From Pseudomonas delhiensis (lineage in GTDB: Bacteria > Pseudomonadota > Gammaproteobacteria > Pseudomonadales > Pseudomonadaceae): a stretch of DNA of 64,000 bases. The position numbers and the translations under genes are program-made. Every line of letters starts with the position of its first letter. The stretch's first letter is position 1. Below the pieces are notes generated by a model. The model was given only the letters and a program-made list of their open reading frames with translations, had not been told where the DNA came from and did not search any database. The stretch is taken from assembly GCF_900187975.1 (NCBI RefSeq), contig NZ_FZPC01000012.1, positions 124,001-188,000 on the forward strand, given 5' to 3'. Below are positions 18,477 to 25,586 of this stretch, in pieces.

Positions 18477-19502
18477 CTAGTCGGAAACCCGCCTGCGCCA
18501 ACCCGGATCGGTCAAGCGATAACACTGCAGGGGACTGCGCGGCGAATCCGGTTGGGTCATTTCCAGCAATCCGGACGCCATCGCCGGCCCCAGGTAGTTC
18601 TTCCGGAAGGTTGGCCGGTGCGACAACCCCAACCTGCGCATGATTTCCGAGGACTTGAGGGCTTCTCCCTTGTTGAAAGCCTGCAACAGCTGTTGCAGGC
18701 TCTCGTTTACTTGATCGGTAACTTGATCGCTTACTTGTTCGGTCTGCGCGACTTCGTCCATGGCTGCCAGTAATGCCCGCAACATGTAGTCAACGAAGGG
18801 CGTCGCCTGTGCAACATGGTCGGCCTCGGCCAAGGCCGCGTAGTAGGCCTCCTGCTGAGCATGGATGACCGTCTCCACCGGCAAATAAGCCAACAGCGGA
18901 TTCCAGCGACTGAGTATCAAGGTCTGCCAGAGTCGCCCCATGCGCCCGTTGCCATTGGCGAACGGGTGAATGAATTCGAACTCGTAATGAAAAACACAAC
19001 TCGCCAGTAGCGGGTGCCAGTCCGTATGGCCCAGCCACTCCAGCAACTGCCCCACCAGCGTCGGGACACGGTTGGCCGGCGGCGCCATGTGTAGCAGTTG
19101 GTCACCCCGGTAGATGCCAACACCGCCCTGTCGAAAATGCCCCGCGTCGTCGATGAGCCCTTCCATCAGGCTGGCGTGGGCTGCCAATAGATCGGGTTGA
19201 GAGGTCGGGTGCCAGGAAGGCAGGTATTCATAGGCGCGAAAGGCATTGCGCACTTCCTGGATTTCACGGGGCAATCCCAGCACCCGCTTCCCCTCCAGCA
19301 CGGCAGTGACCTGCTCGACGCTGAGGGTGTTGTTTTCGATGGCCAGAGAGGCCTGGATGGTACGGATACGGTTGCCGCGCCGTAGTTGAGGCGTCAATGC
19401 CGAGTCGCCACCCACCGAAAGTCGGCCGACCCGCTCGCAGATTTCACCGACCAATCGCAGCAGTGAAGCGGAAAGGGCAAGCGGTGGTTCATAGGCCTTC
19501 AT
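18477..19502 (-). CDS. Fic-family protein (class II, predicted AMPylase)
   Basis: 341 residues. The Fic core HPFANGNGRMGR (residues 179-190) is intact, with catalytic His179. An inhibitory-type motif S-L-A-I-E-N-N lies at residues 52-58 ahead of the core, so this is a class II, self-inhibited Fic protein expected to transfer AMP to a protein target. A short repeat SDQVTDQVNES (about 258-268) precedes a C-terminal winged-helix-like region. GC content is visibly lower than in the neighbours. It may have been acquired. No antitoxin gene is adjacent; inhibition is built in. Targets are unknown. Confidence 0.9.
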   Translation of the reverse strand: MKAYEPPLALSASLLRLVGEICERVGRLSVGGDSALTPQLRRGNRIRTIQASLAIENNTLSVEQVTAVLEGKRVLGLPREIQEVRNAFRAYEYLPSWHPTSQPDLLAAHASLMEGLIDDAGHFRQGGVGIYRGDQLLHMAPPANRVPTLVGQLLEWLGHTDWHPLLASCVFHYEFEFIHPFANGNGRMGRLWQTLILSRWNPLLAYLPVETVIHAQQEAYYAALAEADHVAQATPFVDYMLRALLAAMDEVAQTEQVSDQVTDQVNESLQQLLQAFNKGEALKSSEIMRRLGLSHRPTFRKNYLGPAMASGLLEMTQPDSPRSPLQCYRLTDPGWRRRVSD

Positions 19503-19592
19503 GGCGATATCTGGTCCGAGTCTGCGCAGGCATCCGAAGCGATAGTGCGTACATTGGTGGCACTGCCACCCGTGGCAAACACCGAGCGCACG

Positions 19593-20366
19593 TTATTGAT
19601 TCTCCACCCGCCGCAACAGATAGGTATCCATGATCCAGCCATTGGCCTCGCGGGCCTCCAGGCGGGTCTCGCGGATGCGCTCGGCGACTTCGTCCAGGCG
19701 CCCGGCGACCAGCAGCTCGTCCGGGGTGCCGACGTAGGCGCCCCAGAAGATCTCCAGGTCCTGGCCGCGCAGGCCGGTGTAGCTGTCCTGGGCGTCGAGC
19801 ATCACCACCACGTCGTCCACGCCGGCGGGCATGCCCTCGCGGGCCAGGCGGCGGCCGGTGGTGATCTGCACCGCGCCGCCGATGTGGTTGAGCGGAATGC
19901 GGTGGCGCGCGGCCAGGGCCTGCACGCTGGTGATGCCGGGGATGACTTCGTAGTCGAAGCGCAGCCGGCCGCTGGCGAGGATGGCGTCGAGGATGCGGAT
20001 GCTGCTGTCGTACAGCGCCGGGTCGCCCCAGACCAGGAAGGCGCCGCACCCGCCGTCGGCCACGTGCTCGTCGATCAGTTGCTCGAACAACGCCTGCTTG
20101 GCCGCATTGAGGTCCACCACGCTGCCGGCGTAGTCGGCCACGCCGCGCTCGCGCTCCGGCAACGCGGCTTCCACCACGCGGTAATCGGTGCGCTCGACGT
20201 AGCGCTCGCAGATGTCGCGGCGCAGGTCGAGCAGCTTGGTCTTGCTGGCGCCCTTGTCGAGCAGGAAGAAGACGTCGGCGCGGTTCAGCGCCTTGACCGC
20301 CTGGATGGTCAGTTGCTCGGGGTCGCCGGCGCCCACGCCGATCAGCAGCAGTCGTTTCATGGTCAT
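19593..20366 (-). CDS. cobF: Precorrin-6A synthase (deacetylating)
   Basis: 257 residues of the tetrapyrrole (corrin) methylase family. CobF methylates C-1 of precorrin-5 and releases acetate, a step specific to the aerobic B12 pathway. LLLIGVGAGDPEQLTIQAVKAL at the N-terminus and GDPALYDSSIRIL, VIPGITSVQALAA mark the SAM site. ATG at 20366 overlaps the stop of the small lipoprotein gene (ATGA). It stands apart from the main cob operon, and I see no riboswitch in front of it. Confidence 0.93.
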   Translation of the reverse strand: MTMKRLLLIGVGAGDPEQLTIQAVKALNRADVFFLLDKGASKTKLLDLRRDICERYVERTDYRVVEAALPERERGVADYAGSVVDLNAAKQALFEQLIDEHVADGGCGAFLVWGDPALYDSSIRILDAILASGRLRFDYEVIPGITSVQALAARHRIPLNHIGGAVQITTGRRLAREGMPAGVDDVVVMLDAQDSYTGLRGQDLEIFWGAYVGTPDELLVAGRLDEVAERIRETRLEAREANGWIMDTYLLRRVENQ

Positions 20367-20620
20367 TTGCAGTGGTAGGGGCTTTCGCCTTCCAGTTCCT
20401 GGTCGGCGTCGATGTCACGGATGATCACCGTGGCCTTGGGATAGCTGGAGCAGAGCGCGTTGCGCACCGTGTAGATGCCGCTGCCCTGGGCCAGGAAGGA
20501 CTTCTTGTTGAGCTTCTGCCCGTTGGCGTCGACGGCGTCGATCTCGTAGTGGCCGCCGAAGGTCTTGCAGCCGCCCAGCACCAGCAGGCTGGCGCCGAGC
20601 AACAGGGGAATCGCTTTCAT
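20363..20620 (-). CDS. Small lipoprotein of unknown function
   Basis: 85 residues. ATG at 20620 follows a good ribosome site (GGAGAGGCA). The signal peptide has lipobox VLGGC, giving lipidated Cys18 followed by K-T. The mature domain of about 67 residues has two further Cys (NALCSSYP and the C-terminal YHCK) that could form a disulfide. It resembles no family I can name. The ATGA overlap with cobF indicates one transcript, but no link to B12 is visible in the protein. Confidence 0.8.
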   Translation of the reverse strand: MKAIPLLLGASLLVLGGCKTFGGHYEIDAVDANGQKLNKKSFLAQGSGIYTVRNALCSSYPKATVIIRDIDADQELEGESPYHCK

Positions 20621-20713
20621 TGCCTCTCCTTGTCTGCGACCGGCAAAGGTGCGACGCCGGTCATTCTGAGGATGTCAGGCCTGCTTCGACAAGCCCGGCG
20701 GCCATTTGCTCCC

Positions 20714-20917
20714 TCAGCGCTTGCCCATGGAGCGGCGCGAGCCGCGGGGCGCCGGCGGCCGGCGCACGTCCTTGTCGTGGGCCTTGCGCGGCTGGTAGCC
20801 GGCGGCGGCGTCCTTCTGCGCGGCAAGGGCGGCACGGGTCAGTTCGGCCAGGGACAGCGGGGCCTGGGCCGGGGTGTCCGCGCTGACGTCGCGCGGCGGC
20901 TGTTGCGAGGAAGTCAT
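20714..20917 (-). CDS. Small basic hypothetical protein
   Basis: 67 residues starting MTSSQQPPRDVSAD. The middle holds a helix LSLAELTRAALAAQKDAAAG and the tail is strongly basic (KAHDKDVRRPPAPRGSRRSMGKR, read as several blocks). I do not recognise a family. Coding use is consistent (G/C third positions), but no clear ribosome site precedes the ATG at 20917, so the call is moderate. It lies downstream of the hmtA operon on the same strand and could be its last member. Confidence 0.5.
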   Translation of the reverse strand: MTSSQQPPRDVSADTPAQAPLSLAELTRAALAAQKDAAAGYQPRKAHDKDVRRPPAPRGSRRSMGKR

Positions 20918-20986
20918 GGTGTGGACCGGATGAGGGATACGGAAACGGCGCCCATCATACCCGATAGGCGCCACGCCCGCTGCTGC

Positions 20987-22954
20987 TCAGGCGCCGACCG
21001 GTTGCCCCGCGGGCCCCGCCGGGCGCGCCTGGCCGAGGCTTTCGTCGAAGCGCAGCAGGCGCCCGGCGTTGCCCAGCACCAGCAGGGTGCTGAGGTTGTG
21101 CAGCACGGCGGCGATCATCGCCCCGGCGGCGCCGAGCAGGCCGAAGGCGGCGGCCGCGACTATCGCCAGGGTCCAGCCCAGGCCGATCGCCACGTTGACC
21201 TGCAGGGTGCGCCGGCACTGGCGGCTCAGCCGCACGCAGGTGCCCAGGCGGCGCAGGTCGCTGCCGATCAGCACCACGTCGGCCGAGGCCAGGGCGATGT
21301 CGGCGCCGCCGGCGCCCATGGCCACGCCGACCACGCCGGCCTTGAGCGCCAGCGAGTCGTTGATGCCGTCGCCCACCACCAGCGGGCGGAAACCCTTGTC
21401 GATTTCCTCGCCGACGCGGCGCAGCTTGTCTTCCGGCAGCGCCTGGGCGCTGACCTCGGCGATGCCTACCTCGCGCGCCACGCCCTCGGCGACGCTGCGG
21501 CGGTCGCCGGTGAGCAGCAGCTGGCGGCCCAGGCCCAGTTCGCGCAGCTCGGCCATGGCCCGGGGCGCTTCCGGACGCAGGCTGTCGGCCAGCAGCAGCC
21601 AGGCGCGGAAACGCCCGCCCAGGGCCAGGCCGGCGATGGGGCCGTCGTGCTCGGGCACCGGCGCCGTGGCGATGCCCAGCTGGGCGAAGAGTTCGGGCCG
21701 GCCCAGGGCCGCCTCGCCCTGCGGGGTGTGGGCGAGCACGCCCAGGCCCTGGCGTTCGCGGATATCCTCCAGCGGGTGGTAGGCGTCGTGGGGCACCAGC
21801 GCGGCCAGGGCGCGGCTGACCGGGTGGCTGCTGGCCGCGCCGAGGCTGGCGGCCAGCTGGCGCAAGGCCGCCGAGTCTTCCCCCGGCTCGCCGCGCAGGG
21901 CCTGCAGGCGCAGGCTGCCGTGGGTCAGGGTGCCGGTCTTGTCGACCACCAGCGAGGTCAGGTCGGCCAGTTCCTCGAGGAAGGCCGAGCTGCGGATCAG
22001 GATGCCGTGGCGCGCCGCCACGGCGATGCCGGCGATGGCCGTGGCCGGCGCCGACAGCACCAGGGCGCAGGGGCAGGCGGCCACCAGCACGGCGAGCATG
22101 GCCTGGGGGTCGTTGGTGACGAACCAGGTGACCGCGGCGATCAGCAGCACCAGCACCATGTAGCGCCCGGCGTAGCGCTCCAGCAGGCGGGTGATCGGCG
22201 GCTTGGCGCGTTCGGCGCGCTGCATCAGGGCGATCACCTTGCCCAGGGTGGATTCCTCGCCGGTACGCGTCACCTCGATGCGCAGCAGGCCGTCGAGGTT
22301 GATGGCGCCGCCGTAGACCTCCATTCCCGCGCCGGCCTCCAGCGGCACCGACTCGCCGGTGATGGGCGCGGTGTCCAGGCTGGCCTGGCCGTCCAGCACC
22401 CGGCCGTCGGCCGGCACGCGGTCGCCGGCGCGCACTTCCACCTGGTCGCCGGCGCGCAGCTGGGCGTTGTCCACTTCCTCCACGGCGCCGTCGGCGCGGA
22501 TCCGCCGGGCCTGGCTGCGGGTCAGGCGGCCAAGGGCCTCGATGGCTTCCTGGGAACCGATCACGCTGCGCTCTTCCAGCACGTGGCCGAAGATCATGAT
22601 GATCGGCAGCAGCGCGGCGGTCAGCAGGTCGCCGGTGGCCCAGGCGCCGAGCATGGCCAGGGCGATCAACTGGTCGGTGATGCCGTGCAGGCTGGGGTGG
22701 CGCAGGCTGGCGGCGGCCGAGCGCAACACCGGCACCGCCACCAGCAGCGAGGCGACGCCCAGCAGCAGCTGCGCCACGCCCTCCTGCTGCGGCGCCAGCC
22801 AGCGCCAGAGCAGGCCGAGCAGCAGCAGGCCGAGGGCGAGCATGGCCAGGCTCAGCTGGCGGGCGGCGGCGCGCTGCTCGTCGCGGCTGAGCATGGCCCC
22901 GGTGAGGTGGCCGTGGCTGTGGCCATGGTGATGGCCGTGGTGGTGTGCGCTCAT
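20987..22954 (-). CDS. hmtA: Heavy-metal P-type ATPase, HmtA-like (Zn/Cu)
   Basis: 655 residues, P1B-type ATPase. The N-terminus is His-rich (AHHHGHHHGHSHGH, residues 3-16) instead of having CxxC metal domains. Membrane motif ACPCALVLS marks the metal path. Catalytic elements are ITGESVPLE, the phosphorylated Asp in VVDKTGTLTHG, SSHPVSRAL and GDGINDSLAL. P. aeruginosa HmtA (PA2435, as I recall) is a zinc/copper importer with an SPFH-containing operon like the one here. Direction of transport is inferred from that homology; ZntA-type exporters share the CPC motif. Confidence 0.85.
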   Translation of the reverse strand: MSAHHHGHHHGHSHGHLTGAMLSRDEQRAAARQLSLAMLALGLLLLGLLWRWLAPQQEGVAQLLLGVASLLVAVPVLRSAAASLRHPSLHGITDQLIALAMLGAWATGDLLTAALLPIIMIFGHVLEERSVIGSQEAIEALGRLTRSQARRIRADGAVEEVDNAQLRAGDQVEVRAGDRVPADGRVLDGQASLDTAPITGESVPLEAGAGMEVYGGAINLDGLLRIEVTRTGEESTLGKVIALMQRAERAKPPITRLLERYAGRYMVLVLLIAAVTWFVTNDPQAMLAVLVAACPCALVLSAPATAIAGIAVAARHGILIRSSAFLEELADLTSLVVDKTGTLTHGSLRLQALRGEPGEDSAALRQLAASLGAASSHPVSRALAALVPHDAYHPLEDIRERQGLGVLAHTPQGEAALGRPELFAQLGIATAPVPEHDGPIAGLALGGRFRAWLLLADSLRPEAPRAMAELRELGLGRQLLLTGDRRSVAEGVAREVGIAEVSAQALPEDKLRRVGEEIDKGFRPLVVGDGINDSLALKAGVVGVAMGAGGADIALASADVVLIGSDLRRLGTCVRLSRQCRRTLQVNVAIGLGWTLAIVAAAAFGLLGAAGAMIAAVLHNLSTLLVLGNAGRLLRFDESLGQARPAGPAGQPVGA

Positions 22955-22966
22955 CGATGGCTCAGG

Positions 22967-23455
22967 TCATTGGGTCGACGCGGTGTCGTCATCCTTGAGG
23001 ATGGTCGCCCGGGGTGGGAAGCGCGTGTCCGGGCGCTTCACGTATTCCTCGGCCTCGGCTTCGGTCAGCACCCAGATCTGGTTGATCTGGCCGCTCTGGC
23101 CGGTCTTCAGCGCGACGAACTTGTCCTTCAGCTGCGGCATCAGGCCGTTGACGATGAACAGGTTGTTCTCGGTGCGGATACGCACCGAGACGGCCACCGG
23201 GTAGCTCACGGTCTTTTCGTACAGCCCCAGGCTGACCACCTGCTTGAGCAGGTTGGGCTTGGGCCGCTTGAGGGTGATGACCGGGAAGCTGGCGCTGTCC
23301 ACCACGCCCACCAGCATGCCCGAGGGCAGCTCGCGGCCGGCCTCGGCGCTGCCGGCGCCGAGCAGCATGCCCAGGGCCAGCAGCAGCGCGCCCAGGGGGC
23401 GCCAGCGGTTGCCCCGCGACGGAATGGAGGAGTGCCGGTAAGCGACAGCGTTCAT
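22967..23455 (-). CDS. Exported protein of the hmtA operon, unknown function
   Basis: 162 residues. A signal peptide or N-terminal anchor (LGALLLALGMLLGAGSAEA, residues about 20-39) is followed by a small soluble domain rich in beta-type sequence (GMLVGVVDSASFPVITLKRP, VAVSVRIRTENNLFIVNG). It is 12 nt upstream of hmtA and 99 nt after the third SPFH gene. In the PAO1 operon I recall a hypothetical gene in this place. No cysteine or His cluster is visible, so metal binding is not apparent. Function unknown. Confidence 0.78.
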   Translation of the reverse strand: MNAVAYRHSSIPSRGNRWRPLGALLLALGMLLGAGSAEAGRELPSGMLVGVVDSASFPVITLKRPKPNLLKQVVSLGLYEKTVSYPVAVSVRIRTENNLFIVNGLMPQLKDKFVALKTGQSGQINQIWVLTEAEAEEYVKRPDTRFPPRATILKDDDTASTQ

Positions 23456-23554
23456 GGAGTGTCCCGCCCTAGGTGTTTTCTCGGAATGTGGGTGTCGGGC
23501 CCGTGGCCCTCGGCGAGCCTAGCGCGTCCGTGTGACATCTGTCCGCCCATTGCT

Positions 23555-24580
23555 TCACGGCTGCGGCCCCTGGAGGATCAGGCGGCCGGCGTCGCGCGGA
23601 TCGACCGTGGTCACCGAACCGGCCTTGGCGAGTATGCCCGGCACCCGCTCGCGGTACAGCCGCAGCAGCAGGCCCGGGTCCTGGCTGGCGGCCAGGCTGG
23701 CGATGGTGGCGGTGTCGGCATGGGCCTTGGCCAGGCGCTCGCCGGCCTGGGCGCGGGCCACCTGCAGGGTGCGGTCGGCGGCCTGGGTGGCGACCTGGGT
23801 CTGCCGCGCGGCGTCGTTCTGCGCGCTGGCGACATTCTGCTCGGCCAGTTGGCTGGCGGTGAGCACGGCGTTGAAGGCGCTCACCGCCTCGCGCGGCAGC
23901 GAGGACTGCACGTCCACCCGCTCGATCTCGATGCCCAGCCCGCTGCCGGCGGCGGCCAGTGCCGCCAGGCTCTGGTTGACGCCCTGCTGCAGGTCGCCGC
24001 GCAGGCGCTCGCGGCGCTCGGCCACGGCGCTGTCGCTGCCGACCAGTTCGGGGCGGGCGACCAGGATGGTGTCCAGGTCGCGGGCCGCGCACACGGCCAC
24101 AGCGTTGCGCGCCACCAGGCGGTCCAGCGCCGGCAGCACGTGCTCGCCCTGGAGCACGTAGGCGTAGGGGTCGACCACCTTGTAGAACACCCGCACGTCC
24201 AGCTGCACGACGCCGGCGTCGCCGGTCAGCAGGTAGCCGGAGCCGGCCGTGGCGTCGTTGACCAGGCTGACGTCGAGGTCGGCCTTCTGCGCCTGGGCAG
24301 AGCGCAGCAGGGTTTCCACCCGGCGCTCGATGACCCGCTCGGCGGCCGGCAGCAGCACCACCTGCTCGAAGGGCCGCGGCCAGGCCAGCAGCAGGCCGGG
24401 GTTGGCGATGCGCTGCAGGGCGCCCATGCGCAGCACCACGGCGCGGCTGTCCGGGCCGACCTCGCGGACGTTGGACAGCGCCCAGCCGAGCGCCGCCAGC
24501 AGCGTCACGCCATAGAGCGCGACGAACGCCAGGCGCCCGGCCTGCAGCCAGGGGCTGCCGCCCTCCCCGCGCTCAGTCAT
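23555..24580 (-). CDS. SPFH/Band 7 membrane protein (HflK/HflC-like), third of operon
   Basis: 341 residues. One N-terminal membrane helix (about residues 15-35) precedes an SPFH domain (REVGPDSRAVVLRMGALQRIANPGLLLAWPRPFEQVVLLP). A long Ala/Gln/Arg-rich helix from about residue 230 (AEQNVASAQNDAARQTQ) is the usual SPFH coiled coil. ATG at 24580 overlaps the upstream SPFH stop by 8 nt; an in-frame GTG at 24589 is possible. Proteins of this type form membrane rings that hold or modulate partners such as FtsH; here the likely partner is the metal ATPase, by inference. Confidence 0.85.
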   Translation of the reverse strand: MTERGEGGSPWLQAGRLAFVALYGVTLLAALGWALSNVREVGPDSRAVVLRMGALQRIANPGLLLAWPRPFEQVVLLPAAERVIERRVETLLRSAQAQKADLDVSLVNDATAGSGYLLTGDAGVVQLDVRVFYKVVDPYAYVLQGEHVLPALDRLVARNAVAVCAARDLDTILVARPELVGSDSAVAERRERLRGDLQQGVNQSLAALAAAGSGLGIEIERVDVQSSLPREAVSAFNAVLTASQLAEQNVASAQNDAARQTQVATQAADRTLQVARAQAGERLAKAHADTATIASLAASQDPGLLLRLYRERVPGILAKAGSVTTVDPRDAGRLILQGPQP

Positions 24581-25586
24581 GCTGCGCACCCGGCTTCGGC
24601 GCCGGCAGTTGCGGCGGGCCGTCGACCAGCACGCGGAAAGGCGCGGCGTCGGTACGCAGGACCAGGCGGGTGCCGGAGTTGACGATGGTGCCCAGGGTGT
24701 CCAGCGAGCGCAGCAGGTTGTACAGCTCGGGCGAGCCGGCGTAGGCCTTGGCGTAGATCTGCGCCGCCTCGACGCGGGACTGCGCCTCGATGTCGGCGGC
24801 CTTGACCGTGGCGTCGGCCTGCAGGATGCGCGCGTCGCGCTCGGCGGCGGAGCGGATCTCGGCGGCCTTGCGCTTGCCCTCGGCGGTGCGCTCGGTGGCG
24901 ATGGTCTCGCGTTCGGCGCGCATGCGGTCGACGGTGGCGCCGAGGGTCACCGAGGGCAGCGTCAGGCGCTCGATGCCCACCTGCAGCACGCGCACGCCGT
25001 AGGTATCGCGCAGGGTCTTGTCGATCTGCCCGCGCAGGCGCTGCTCGAAGTCGGCGATGCGCACCTTGCCGCCGTCGGTGTTCACCAGGTCGGCCAGGTC
25101 GAAGCCGCTGGCGGTGGTTTCCAGGGCCGAGCCGACGAAGGTGCGGATCTGCCGCGCCGCCTCGTCCGGCTGGTTCTGCACCGCGCGCATGAAGCGCTGC
25201 ACGTCGTCCGCATCGGGCTGCACCTGCCAGGCCACGTAGGCCTGGACGATGATGCGCAGGCCGTCGCGGGTGCCGACGTCCTGCAGGCCGCTGGAGGTGG
25301 TGCGCAGGCGCAGGTCCACCGGGATGGCCGCCTCGAAGGGCACCGGCAGGCGCCAGGCCAGGCCCGGCTGCAGCAGCACCCGCACCGGGTTGCCGAAGCG
25401 GGTGACCACGGTCGCCTCGCCGGAGCGCACCTGCACCAGGCAGGCGCTGGCGGCGGCGAACAGCACCAGCAGCGCGGCCAGGGCCATGCGCCGCCAGGGC
25501 ATGGGCCCGCCGCCAGCGTGCTCATGGTCGTGATGGTGGTGGCCGTGGTCGTGGTGCGCGTGGTCGTGGCTGTGCGACGAACTCAA
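24573..25586 (-). CDS. SPFH/HflC-like protein with His-rich N-terminus, TTG start
   Basis: 337 residues if translation starts at TTG 25586. That codon overlaps the upstream stop (TTGA) and has AGGAG 8 nt ahead, better than the next ATG (25502). The added N-terminus SSSHSHDHAHHDHGHHHH is strongly histidine-rich. One membrane helix follows (MALAALLVLFAAASACLVQ), then the SPFH domain (VVTRFGNPVRVLLQPGLAWRLP) and coiled-coil region with AERDARILQADATVKAADIE. It is HflC-like. The His tail, lacking in classical HflC, suggests zinc binding at the cytoplasmic face. Confidence 0.85.
   Translation of the reverse strand: MSSSHSHDHAHHDHGHHHHDHEHAGGGPMPWRRMALAALLVLFAAASACLVQVRSGEATVVTRFGNPVRVLLQPGLAWRLPVPFEAAIPVDLRLRTTSSGLQDVGTRDGLRIIVQAYVAWQVQPDADDVQRFMRAVQNQPDEAARQIRTFVGSALETTASGFDLADLVNTDGGKVRIADFEQRLRGQIDKTLRDTYGVRVLQVGIERLTLPSVTLGATVDRMRAERETIATERTAEGKRKAAEIRSAAERDARILQADATVKAADIEAQSRVEAAQIYAKAYAGSPELYNLLRSLDTLGTIVNSGTRLVLRTDAAPFRVLVDGPPQLPAPKPGAQHD

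Noticed and set aside
20987-22954. Zinc/cadmium exporter ZntA
   Set aside because: CPC and DKTGT motifs fit, but there is no N-terminal CxxC metal domain and the SPFH-rich operon with a Zur-like box matches the importer HmtA. Export is not formally excluded.
20372-24682. A 1436-codon open frame on the plus strand
   Set aside because: It spans the small lipoprotein, hmtA, the exported protein and an SPFH gene on the other strand, crosses their intergenic gaps and has no recognisable domain.
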